From the NCBI GenBank assembly GCA_943327105.2, contig CALPVV020000015.1, positions 1-34,655 of the forward strand: 34,655 nt of DNA, written 5' to 3'. Under the pieces are notes generated by a model. It was given only the letters and a program-made list of their open reading frames with translations. It did not search any database and was not told the DNA's origin. Below, piece after piece: positions 9,512-18,123 of the stretch. Source of the stretch: Nitrosovibrio sp. Nv4. Its GTDB lineage: Bacteria; Bdellovibrionota; UBA1018; CAIMNF01. The position numbers and the translations under genes are program-made. Position 1 is the stretch's first letter. Every line of letters starts with the position of its first letter.

Positions 9512-11038
9512 CTATTCGGCGTCCATCACTACCGGTTCGATTCCGCAAGACCGGAGAGCCGCCGCTGTTTTTCCGGCACCACTAGCGTGAACTTTTTTAG
9601 CGAATTCAGCCTGTTTTTCCGGTGAGCCAAGCTTACTCCAAACTGTTGAAAAGGGTAAGCCCGAACTCCAATAAAGATGGGTTGCATTGAGGATTTTTTG
9701 CGGGATTGACTTGAAGCTGTGTGAGTACGTGGCAATCAAGGTCGTATCTTTGTCGTTGATTGAGCTTTCAGAATGGGTCAGGAAAGCAGTGCTCAACTTC
9801 ATCCGTAGCAGCTGTTTGTTGCGGAAGGTCTGAAAATGGTCGTAACCCTTGTATTCTACCGAACCTTCAACCCAGATTCCTTGTGAAGCAAGTTTGTGCC
9901 AGCTTTTCATGCCGGAGACCCAGATGCGCTTTTGTTGTAGAAGTTTTGTCTCGGTTTCGCCTAGAAATTCGAGAGCTCTAGAGTGCGCAACGAAGCATAC
10001 TTCCGCATTTTGTAGCGCAGTGGATTCTTCAGTTAATAGCGGTTTTTGATGAAACTCGAATAATTCGCCGGCTTCGACTTTGGTGAACTCATTCATTGAA
10101 TACGGGACTCGGCCGATATTACGGATTTCTTGTTCGTATGCCCCGTTCGGCCGTTCGCCACGAATGTAAAGTTTTCCGCCGTATTTGTTGGCGATGAAGT
10201 TAGCACCTAGTTTCTGGTGGCAGCCGCCACCCCATTCTTGAAGTATTTTACGTTCTTCTTGTACTGCGGTTAGAGTTTCTTCGTGATGAAGTTTTTTCAA
10301 TGCGGCGAGAACGTTGTCACGATCGAGGTGTCCCTCGATAGCCAAAGCGCCTTGAGCTGGTGCTGTAGGACATTCGCGGATTGGTATAACCATGATCTTT
10401 GCATGTTCAAGCAGTTTCCAAAGTTCGAGTGATGCTTTCGCGTCAAGTGCAAGTCTTTCAAGGCCGGCAAATGCAAGCACAACACCATCAAGTTTTCGAT
10501 CGGTGCCTTCGGTTTCATGAATGCGAGAGAGACGCGTGTTCACATTTCCGCGAATCTGAACAAACTCAAGTTCAGGTTCTTTTTCAGCCGAAAAGCGAGG
10601 CAAAGCATTTTTGAGAAAAGCCGGGATCAAGGTGAGTCGGCGCGGAGAGGAGGTTCCGATTCTGATTTTTTTACCTTCACGAAGACGATCGATTGTCGTT
10701 TCATGAAATAAGATGACGTCGTGTTGCAGTTCGCGCGCTGGAACGGCTGCCAGTTTGATTTTTGATGGGCGATCAAGACTCAGGTCTTTCATGGAGTGAA
10801 CCGTGAAATCGACACGACCATCCAGTAGTGCGTGATCAAGTTCGGCAGTGAAGAATTCTTTTCCTTCAATTTGACTCAGGGGTTTATCAAGAATCTTGTC
10901 GCCTTGAGTGTCGATACCGACCAACTCGACTGTGATTCCTGGGTTTAGTTTTTCAATTTCACGAGCGACCCATGAGCTTTGAGCCCAAGCCAAAAGTGAA
11001 CGTCGAGTGCCTAGTTTTAATGTGCGGGGTAATTCCAT
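9512..11038 (-). CDS. hemC: Porphobilinogen deaminase with divergent C-terminal uroporphyrinogen-III synthase-like domain
   Basis: N-term LKLGTRRSLLAWAQSSWVA, FTVHSMKDL, IGTSSPRR, cofactor Cys GGGCHQKLGA; extra ~180 aa C-terminal region ending YWSSGLPFSTVWSKLG...VHASGAGKTAAALRSCGIEPVV, resembling HemD. Confidence 0.92.
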   Translation of the reverse strand: MELPRTLKLGTRRSLLAWAQSSWVAREIEKLNPGITVELVGIDTQGDKILDKPLSQIEGKEFFTAELDHALLDGRVDFTVHSMKDLSLDRPSKIKLAAVPARELQHDVILFHETTIDRLREGKKIRIGTSSPRRLTLIPAFLKNALPRFSAEKEPELEFVQIRGNVNTRLSRIHETEGTDRKLDGVVLAFAGLERLALDAKASLELWKLLEHAKIMVIPIRECPTAPAQGALAIEGHLDRDNVLAALKKLHHEETLTAVQEERKILQEWGGGCHQKLGANFIANKYGGKLYIRGERPNGAYEQEIRNIGRVPYSMNEFTKVEAGELFEFHQKPLLTEESTALQNAEVCFVAHSRALEFLGETETKLLQQKRIWVSGMKSWHKLASQGIWVEGSVEYKGYDHFQTFRNKQLLRMKLSTAFLTHSESSINDKDTTLIATYSHSFKSIPQKILNATHLYWSSGLPFSTVWSKLGSPEKQAEFAKKVHASGAGKTAAALRSCGIEPVVMDAE

Positions 11039-11050
11039 TGTGGTTTGCCT

Positions 11051-11980
11051 TTAGTTGAATACAGCCAAGTCTTCCCAGCCATGAGCGATGTGAATCGAGC
11101 GGGATAGACCGCGAAGTAAAGCTCTTTCATGACAGGCCTGAATGGCTTGACGGACCTGCTTTTGGCGGATTTCGCCTTGTTCTTTTTCCATTTCGAAAAG
11201 ATCGGTTAGTGACAGGGAGTGGAAAGGAAGAAGTTTTGTGTCTTTTGCTTGTGCGCCGAGATGAAGGACTTTGGTACCGGGGATGAGATTCGTGGCAACT
11301 ACATCTTCGATTGATGAGCCTGATGGTGTTGCAATGACCACGATGGTTGCGTTCGAAATCGCTTGGGAAAGTGCTGTGCTGTCAGTGGAGAGCGCAGCCG
11401 TAAGGCCTTTTTTTGCCAAGTCAGCGCCAAGGTCGTTCAGTCGTTGGCTGCTGCGGTTCCAGATGGTCAAGTTTGAATCTGCAAAATAAGGAGCAACGCT
11501 TTTAGAAATATCGCCTGCACCAATGACTAGGACTCGATCGGCTTCAGTTGGATTCATTAGTCTTCTGGTGAGAGCACCGTAAGTGTTACCGCCGATGCCT
11601 TGTAGATAATATGCACGAATTTCTTTTGTATCTTCGAGCAGTTTTTGGAAGATGATATTGAGTGAATGGTAAAGGTCAGGCTTTTCAATCGAGAGATTTT
11701 TAAAAGCAGTTTTTACTTGGCCGAAAACATCGGTCTCGCCTTTGATTTCACTTTCAAGCCCACAGGCAAAACGAAGTAAGTATTCATATGCATCGGCACC
11801 GATGAAATGGCGTCTACTTTGAGAGAAGAAAGTTTTGCCATCTTTGTCGGTTGAGGTTAAATAAAGGCTGCGCTGACAGGTATGAATTTCAAAGCAATTG
11901 AACGCCGGACGAAAATTCGAGTTTGGTTCGAATTCCGCGATCACAAAGTTAGCAATCTCAAGCTGTTCGGGCTGCCACAT
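11051..11980 (-). CDS. hemA: Glutamyl-tRNA reductase (short, divergent)
   Basis: CFEIHTCQRSLYL (catalytic-Cys region), CGLESEIKGETDVFGQVKTAF, NAD-binding VLVIGAGDISKSVAPYF; position upstream of hemC. Confidence 0.85.
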   Translation of the reverse strand: MWQPEQLEIANFVIAEFEPNSNFRPAFNCFEIHTCQRSLYLTSTDKDGKTFFSQSRRHFIGADAYEYLLRFACGLESEIKGETDVFGQVKTAFKNLSIEKPDLYHSLNIIFQKLLEDTKEIRAYYLQGIGGNTYGALTRRLMNPTEADRVLVIGAGDISKSVAPYFADSNLTIWNRSSQRLNDLGADLAKKGLTAALSTDSTALSQAISNATIVVIATPSGSSIEDVVATNLIPGTKVLHLGAQAKDTKLLPFHSLSLTDLFEMEKEQGEIRQKQVRQAIQACHERALLRGLSRSIHIAHGWEDLAVFN

Positions 11981-12016
11981 AGGTTGAAGTCAGTGTAAAA
12001 CAAAACCCCTTCGCAA

Positions 12017-12045
12017 TTGTCATGGAAGTGTCAAAGCGATAAGGT
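12017..12045 (+). promoter_or_regulatory. Candidate sigma70-like promoter for the glycosyltransferase operon in the hemA-divergent intergenic region
   Basis: TTGTCA (12017..12022) - 17 nt - TAAGGT (12040..12045), 18 nt upstream of ATG at 12064. Confidence 0.35.
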
Positions 12046-12063
12046 CTTTATTGAGGAATATTT

Positions 12064-13059
12064 ATGAAAATCGTCATTTTTCATCCTGTTGTATTGCCCG
12101 TTCTTCATTATGGTGGAACCGAAAGAGTGGTCATGTGGTTAGTCGAGGCTTTGCACAAGTTTGGGCATGAAGTGACGGTTTTTGCCGCTCAAGGAAGTAA
12201 GATGCCCGAGGGGATCGAGTGCATGACCGATCGGGTTGAGTTGATCAGACGAGCAGATGAATTTGATGTCATGCATGCCTTTACTAAGGCGGATGATGAA
12301 TTGATTAAAGCATTTCGAGGCCGTTATTTGGTTACGATTGGTGGCAATGGTCAATTGGGCGAAAAGTTCCATTCGAACACCGTATTTGTGAGTCAAAACC
12401 ACGCCAAGCGTCACGGTGCAACGGCATTCGTTTATAATGGACTGGATGTAGGTGACTTTAAGGTGACTCCTTTGCCTCGACCAGACCACTATTTATTTTT
12501 ATCGAAGACCTCTTGGCGAGTGAAGAACCTGAAGGGGGCAATTCGTTTGGTTTCTCTTGCAGGAAAGAATCTTTGGGTTGCAGGTGGTAATGGGCCGATT
12601 TGGTTGAAGGCTCTAGTGCAGCTGAAAAAGATTTTTGGGAAAAATTGGAAATGGGTAGGTTCTGTTGATCAAAAATCAAAAGCTGAATTTCTTGAAGGCG
12701 GTAAGGCAATGGTGTTTCCGATACTTTGGAATGAGCCCTTTGGAATCGTGATCACGGAAAGTCTCGCCTGCGGAACCCCGGTATTGGCACATCCTTATGG
12801 ATCGGTGCCGGAGTTATTGGAGTTTGCGCCACAATGTTTGATGAAATCGGAAGAAGATTGGAAAAAAGCATTTTCTGGACAGATTGAGTTGCCTACCCCG
12901 GAAGAATGCCGTGCTTGGGTAGAGAAAAATTTCACCAAGGAAAAAATGGCTGAAAACTACCTTAAACTTTATGAGATTGTGAAGTCGGGCAAGTCGCTCA
13001 ATGATCGTGAACCGGAAACTTTGGTTACTGCCGAAGATATTGGTGGGGCCAATCTTTGA
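12064..13059 (+). CDS. Glycosyltransferase family 4 protein
   Basis: N-term VLPVLHYGGTERVVMWLVEALHKFGHEVTVFAA, C-term PFGIVITESLACGTPVLAHPYGSVPELLE. Confidence 0.9.
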   Translation: MKIVIFHPVVLPVLHYGGTERVVMWLVEALHKFGHEVTVFAAQGSKMPEGIECMTDRVELIRRADEFDVMHAFTKADDELIKAFRGRYLVTIGGNGQLGEKFHSNTVFVSQNHAKRHGATAFVYNGLDVGDFKVTPLPRPDHYLFLSKTSWRVKNLKGAIRLVSLAGKNLWVAGGNGPIWLKALVQLKKIFGKNWKWVGSVDQKSKAEFLEGGKAMVFPILWNEPFGIVITESLACGTPVLAHPYGSVPELLEFAPQCLMKSEEDWKKAFSGQIELPTPEECRAWVEKNFTKEKMAENYLKLYEIVKSGKSLNDREPETLVTAEDIGGANL

Positions 13060-13754
13060 AGCCGTACATCATCGTTTCAGATGGAGCCTGTTCAAGAAAT
13101 CCCGGCCCGGGCGGGTGGGGGATGATTCTAGTCACGCCCGATGATCGAGTCTTGGAGTTTGGTGGAAACGAAACCGAAACGACCAATAATCGAATGGAGA
13201 TGATGGGGTTTTATCGGGGCTTGCAAGAAGTTTATAAACTGGAAAAGAAAAAGCATCTGTCGACAGCCATTCATTTTATTTCTGATTCAAAATACGTCAT
13301 TGACGGTGCTTCCAAGTATGTGGCGAATTGGTCGAGAAATGCTTGGCGGACTTCAACCGGGTCTGAGGTTAAGAATCAGGATCTTTGGGAAAAAATTCTA
13401 AAAGGTTTCACTGAGCTGAAGAAATTAAGAATGAAGATCGCCTATGAATTGGTAAAGGGGCATTCCGGTCACGATGCAAATGAACGCTGTGATCAAATCG
13501 CAGTTGCATTTTGCAAGGATGAGCCCGTCGAATTGTTTATCGGGGAATTGTCTGATTATCCCGTGAGCGTGGGAACTCATCAAAACGTTGAAGAGTTTAA
13601 GACGACTTATTTGAGCTACGTTGATGGTGTTTTGTCCAGGCATTCGACTTGGGACGAGTGTCAAAAAGCAACTATTGGAAAGTCCGGAGCAAAATACAAA
13701 AAAGTGACCAACACAAAAGAAGAGCGCGATACGCTAAAGTTGTGGGGTCTTTGA
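13056..13754 (+). CDS. rnhA: Ribonuclease HI with C-terminal viroplasmin/hybrid-binding-like domain
   Basis: Catalytic motifs SDGACSRNPGPGGWG, TNNRMEM, ISDSKYVIDG, KGHSGHDANERCD; C-term YLSYVDGVLSRHSTWDECQKATIGKSGAKYKKV. Confidence 0.92.
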   Translation: MKPYIIVSDGACSRNPGPGGWGMILVTPDDRVLEFGGNETETTNNRMEMMGFYRGLQEVYKLEKKKHLSTAIHFISDSKYVIDGASKYVANWSRNAWRTSTGSEVKNQDLWEKILKGFTELKKLRMKIAYELVKGHSGHDANERCDQIAVAFCKDEPVELFIGELSDYPVSVGTHQNVEEFKTTYLSYVDGVLSRHSTWDECQKATIGKSGAKYKKVTNTKEERDTLKLWGL

Positions 13755-13774
13755 ACCCATGCTAGACTTTTTGC

Positions 13775-15319
13775 ATGAGCAATATTCTCTGTCGCAATCC
13801 TCGCACCGGCGTAATACTTAATGAAATTCCGAAAACTCCGATCGAGAGTTTGCCTCAAGTTTTTGAGCGAGCAGCACGAGCTCAGCAACTTTGGTCCAAG
13901 GTTTCACTAAAACAACGTATTCGAAAAATGATTCACCTTCGTGAGGTTCTTTGTCGAAGACTCGATGAGATGGCTCAGGTGATACATGAAGAAAATGGAA
14001 AGCCGGCGATTGAGGCGATAGCCTGTGAGTTGGTTCCTTCGATGGAGTTGATTTCGTATTATATTAAAATCGCTCCGAAAAAACTTAAGAATAAAAAAGT
14101 AAAATTCAGAAATCCATTCATGAATTACCGTAAAAGTACCGTGGTTTACCAGCCGATGGGGACGGTTGCGGTGATTTCACCTTGGAATTATCCATTCTTG
14201 CTCGCCTTTGGTGATTTGGTTTGCGCATTGCTTGCAGGAAACGCGGTGGTCTTCAAGCCAAGTGAGCACACATCATTTGTTGCTCAAAAAATGCATGAGC
14301 TTTTTGAAGAGGCTGGTTTTCCGGTGGATATTTTGCAAACCGTTTACGGTGAGGGCGACCTTGGGGCAGCCATCATTGATCAAAAGCCGGCGAAAGTCTC
14401 ATTCACCGGTAGTGTTGCTACGGGTAAGGCAATCATGAAGCAGGCCTCTCAGTACCTGATTCCGGTTTGCCTTGAATTGGGCGGAAAAGACGCCATGATT
14501 ATTTTGCCAGATGCGAATCTCGATTATGCAACTTCTGCGGCTTTGTGGGGTGGGTTCACCAATTCAGGTCAGGCGTGTGCTTCGACAGAGCGACTTTTAG
14601 TGCATGAATCAATTGCCTCTGCATTCGTTGGCAGGTTGAAGGAAAAACTGGAACTGCTTTCGGTTGAAACCGATATCGGTGTTTGTACGATCGAAAAGCA
14701 AAAGCATATTTATGAAGAGCATTTGGCGGATGCAAAAAAACGAAACCTTGAGATTTTGCTGGGGGGAGAATTTTCATCTGATCGGACGCGATTATTGCCG
14801 ACATTGGTGAGCGGCCAGGGTGTGGAAGATTCAAAAATCTATATCGAAGAAACTTTTGGACCAGTGATCGCAATTACCACTTTCAAATCGGTGCGAGAAG
14901 CCATTGAAAAAGCAAATCGTAGTCCTTATGGGTTATTGGCTAGCGTGATCACCGAAAACATTTCATTGGCTGAAGAAATCGCTCTTGAATTGCAAGTGGG
15001 TACGGTGACGATCAATGAAGTCTTGTTTACAGCTGGAGTTCCAGAAACCCCATGGGGTGGAATGAAAGACAGTGGCTTTGGTCGTAAGCACTCTGAAAAT
15101 GGACTTTATGAATATGTGAATCAAAAGCACATCAACAGACCACGTTACGGAATTTTGACGTTTAAGTCTTGGTGGTGGTATCCGTATTCGAATTATCAAA
15201 AGCAGTTTTTTCATGCTTGGGGTGACATGTATGGAGGCGGAATGTTGGATAAGTTATTGAAGCTTCCACATTTACTTTGGACAATGCTGCAGTTTTTGAA
15301 AAATGAACCGAGGTTGTAA
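13775..15319 (+). CDS. Aldehyde dehydrogenase family protein
   Basis: SPWNYPFLLAFGDLVCALLAGNAVVFKPSEHTS, VCLELGGKDAMIILPDANL, FTNSGQACASTERLLV, EETFGPVIAI. Confidence 0.96.
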   Translation: MSNILCRNPRTGVILNEIPKTPIESLPQVFERAARAQQLWSKVSLKQRIRKMIHLREVLCRRLDEMAQVIHEENGKPAIEAIACELVPSMELISYYIKIAPKKLKNKKVKFRNPFMNYRKSTVVYQPMGTVAVISPWNYPFLLAFGDLVCALLAGNAVVFKPSEHTSFVAQKMHELFEEAGFPVDILQTVYGEGDLGAAIIDQKPAKVSFTGSVATGKAIMKQASQYLIPVCLELGGKDAMIILPDANLDYATSAALWGGFTNSGQACASTERLLVHESIASAFVGRLKEKLELLSVETDIGVCTIEKQKHIYEEHLADAKKRNLEILLGGEFSSDRTRLLPTLVSGQGVEDSKIYIEETFGPVIAITTFKSVREAIEKANRSPYGLLASVITENISLAEEIALELQVGTVTINEVLFTAGVPETPWGGMKDSGFGRKHSENGLYEYVNQKHINRPRYGILTFKSWWWYPYSNYQKQFFHAWGDMYGGGMLDKLLKLPHLLWTMLQFLKNEPRL

Positions 15320-15624
15320 TGTCAGTAAGGTTTTATCGAAAAGGAATTCTGGTGTCTGAGGTTGAATGTTTCCAGAGCTTGAACCTGCTTGCACATGCAC
15401 AGATGGAAGAAGTGGAAACCGGCAGTGAGTGTGGTGGCCATGGCCGTTGTGGCAAGGATCGGATTTGGATACCTGAAGAAGATCGTAAAAAGCTGAATGC
15501 GCCCACCTTTCCAGAAACGAGATTGTTATCAATCGAAATGATTGACAGCGGATGGAGGCTCGCCTGTCAAACTTTCCCCGCTTTGGATGGAATGCAGATC
15601 ACGGTAAAATTTGATGCAGATTAA
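15319..15624 (+). CDS. Plant-type [2Fe-2S] ferredoxin-like protein with incomplete Cys set
   Basis: 101 aa; SECGGHGRCGKDRIWIP ... RLACQTFPALDGMQITV; TAATG coupling with upstream ALDH. Confidence 0.7.
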   Translation: MSVRFYRKGILVSEVECFQSLNLLAHAQMEEVETGSECGGHGRCGKDRIWIPEEDRKKLNAPTFPETRLLSIEMIDSGWRLACQTFPALDGMQITVKFDAD

Positions 15625-15687
15625 ACCGATCTTATGTGTAAAATAGATAGGGTCGATGTCTACCTTTGGGGTAGCTGTAAGGAGACC

Positions 15688-16323
15688 GTGAAAAATAAAG
15701 TTTGGCCAAGGTTGGCCGTTATTATCCTAATGACGACTTTGTTCGGAACGCCTGAAGCTCATGCTGCTTTCGGGTTTTTGAAAAAACTGGGATTTACTAC
15801 CATGCTCGGAGCCGAGGGTGGTCTGGGAACCATGGGTGACGGCAGTGCCAATGTGAATCGTTCAATGTCCAGTTTTGGCCTGCACATGATGCCTTCCATG
15901 AAGTTTGGAAACGTATTTATCGGACCAATGGCTCAATACCGTTTTGTGGGGCAAATGACTGATCCGGCTACGGTAGGTGACATCAACCTTGGTGGTTCTG
16001 GTTACGATGTGGGGCTTGGGATCGGCTTTTTGATGGGGAGTTTTGTGTTTCGCGGTTCTTATGATTTGGTGGGTTCCAATGCGCTATCGTTGCCGACAGC
16101 CAGTGGAGAATCCTCCATGTATCAAAAATCGTCTGGTTTCACCGCTATTTTGAGTTATCGAATCAAGCAAAATTCTCGAGTATTGATCGACTTGTACGTG
16201 TCTCAGCATAGCTTCAAAGAGCAATCACTATCAGGGGCAATTTCGGATATTTCGTCTTCCCCGATGAAGCAGTTGTTTTACTCGCTTGGCTTATCGTTTC
16301 AGCTAGGCGGGATTAAAAAGTAG
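15688..16323 (+). CDS. Exported, probable outer-membrane beta-barrel-like protein
   Basis: GTG start with aaggag RBS at 15679..15684, signal peptide MKNKVWPRLAVIILMTTLFGTPEAHA; Gly/aromatic-rich alternating strands; ends SLGLSFQLGGIKK. Confidence 0.65.
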   Translation: MKNKVWPRLAVIILMTTLFGTPEAHAAFGFLKKLGFTTMLGAEGGLGTMGDGSANVNRSMSSFGLHMMPSMKFGNVFIGPMAQYRFVGQMTDPATVGDINLGGSGYDVGLGIGFLMGSFVFRGSYDLVGSNALSLPTASGESSMYQKSSGFTAILSYRIKQNSRVLIDLYVSQHSFKEQSLSGAISDISSSPMKQLFYSLGLSFQLGGIKK

Positions 16324-16396
16324 TTTGATTCAAAGAGATTCGTTCATCTTTAAATTTCATGGACAGTTGGTCGGCTATCGACGTATGATTCGCCTT

Positions 16397-16767
16397 CCAC
16401 TTCAGACGGGCAATCGCTGGCCAGCAATGGCGGGAGGAAAGTCCGGGCTCCATAAAGTCGAGGTACCGGCTAACGGCCGGGGAGTCTTTTGTAATGAAAG
16501 ATTCACGGAAAGTGCCACAGAAAATATACCGCTTTTCGAAGCAAGGGTGAAAAGGCGAGGTAAGAGCTCACCGCTTTTCGAGCGATCGAAAAGGCACGGA
16601 AAACCCTACCTGGAGCAAGACCAAATAGGAAGGAAGAGCTGACTTTGCTCGTTATACCTTCGGGTTGGTTGCTGATGAACGATGCCAGTAATGGCACGTC
16701 TAGACGAATGATTGCCTCCATTTGCGCAAGCAGATGAAGACAGGACCCGGCTTACAGTCTGGAGTGG
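16397..16767 (+). ncRNA. rnpB: RNase P RNA (bacterial type A)
   Basis: Conserved core gaggaaagtccgggctcc (16434..) and 3' core gaagacaggacccggcttaca; termini form P1 helix ccacttcagac / gtctggagtgg; size about 370 nt. Confidence 0.95.
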
Positions 16768-18089
16768 ATTTTTTTAAATGCGTCTACCATTGCTTCCGAA
16801 TAATGAGGGAAAATGGTTCTTTCGATTTCTGGATACGCATCTTTTTGATTCGAATACTTACTAGAGACATCAAAGCAGGCATTGATCAGGCTTAAAATTT
16901 CAGCCATCGGATGCAGTTGAGTTCCGCCGGTATGGTTTGGAAAACCGGTGCGATCTTTGCGCTCATGATGCTGTCGCAAAACTTGAAGGGTGACTTGAGG
17001 GACATCAGTTTGGTGAGAAATGATGTCGGCACTCAGGATGGGGTGTCTCAAGTAATACTTGAATTCGTTTTCACTGAGGGACTCGAGTTTTCGCTCGGTT
17101 AGATTGCCGAATGGAGTGTTATAAAGAGAAATATCCTGTAATACGCTCGCAATGCCAAGGATTTCAAGTGTGGTTCTTTTTTCAAATTTAAGTTGTTGGC
17201 AAATTAGAATTGAAAGCGAGGCGCAGAAAAGTGAGCGATCGCTGGTGAGAGCCTTATTGATCAAACGAAGTAAAGACCCGTTTTCGGTATTGATGTTGTT
17301 GATCAATCGTTGAAGATCGCTAAGCAGTGTTCTTGCAAAATCCAGCACAGGGTCAGTAGGGCCGGAATTCTTAATCTTGCTGAGCAGCTGTTTTGACTTT
17401 GCCATGACTTCGGCAGTCTTCCAGCTGTCTGGAAAATCCTTGTTTTCGATCATGCCAGCCAGTGTTTCTTTAAGGGTTTTTTGCTGACGAGCAAGGAGCT
17501 CGGATTGGATATAGAGAAACTCGATTTTTTCAGCGAGATTTTCAATATATTTGTGAGCGATTAGAGCGTCTTTTTCGGCAAAAAGGCTCATTTTTCCTTC
17601 GGTATTTTGAATGTATAGATCACAGGGAAAGCGCTCACCCGAAAAAAAGTCTGAAATCGGAACCGCTGTAAAATTGAGAAGTTCTTGTTCGGGGCGAGGT
17701 TTTTTTCTTTTGATTCTAACCGGGTTAGGCGTGTTTGGCTTCAAGTTGGCAACCAGGGTCTCGTAAGACTCGGTTCCGGCAAAGTAACCTTTTATGAATG
17801 TATTGTTTTGAATTCTTTTTGCTGAATCATTATTGGTAAGAAGGGTTTTTTCGAATAGAAATACAGGTATTGCTGGACGATAATTCATTGTGATTTCAAG
17901 AAATTCAAATGTTGAAAATGAAGTATTGTCCGGACAGAGGAATATTCCTGAAATATCTTCTTCATGATTTGCAACCCAGCGAAGCGCTTCAACGAGCGAT
18001 TGGGTCACTCTCGCATTTCCGCCGGACTCTTTTGAGATCCTGTTCAAAACATCTGAATCGTGATGAATGAATACCGGATGACTGTTCAT
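16752..18089 (-). CDS. Pseudo-receiver + degenerate HD-GYP domain protein
   Basis: C-term RHPILSADII...VLRQHHERKDRTGFPNHTGGTQLHPMAEILSLINACFDV is HD-GYP-like, but the HD motif reads VLQDISLYNTPFG; N-term REC-like fold without the usual phospho-Asp context. Confidence 0.85.
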   Translation of the reverse strand: MNSHPVFIHHDSDVLNRISKESGGNARVTQSLVEALRWVANHEEDISGIFLCPDNTSFSTFEFLEITMNYRPAIPVFLFEKTLLTNNDSAKRIQNNTFIKGYFAGTESYETLVANLKPNTPNPVRIKRKKPRPEQELLNFTAVPISDFFSGERFPCDLYIQNTEGKMSLFAEKDALIAHKYIENLAEKIEFLYIQSELLARQQKTLKETLAGMIENKDFPDSWKTAEVMAKSKQLLSKIKNSGPTDPVLDFARTLLSDLQRLINNINTENGSLLRLINKALTSDRSLFCASLSILICQQLKFEKRTTLEILGIASVLQDISLYNTPFGNLTERKLESLSENEFKYYLRHPILSADIISHQTDVPQVTLQVLRQHHERKDRTGFPNHTGGTQLHPMAEILSLINACFDVSSKYSNQKDAYPEIERTIFPHYSEAMVDAFKKIHSRL

Positions 18090-18123
18090 TTAGATCTTCC
18101 CTGAATAGAATTCATTTGTTGAA

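Noticed and set aside
16325-16721. ORFs at 16325..16642 (+) and 16503..16721 (-)
   Set aside because: Fall largely within or on the RNase P RNA gene; not supported as proteins.
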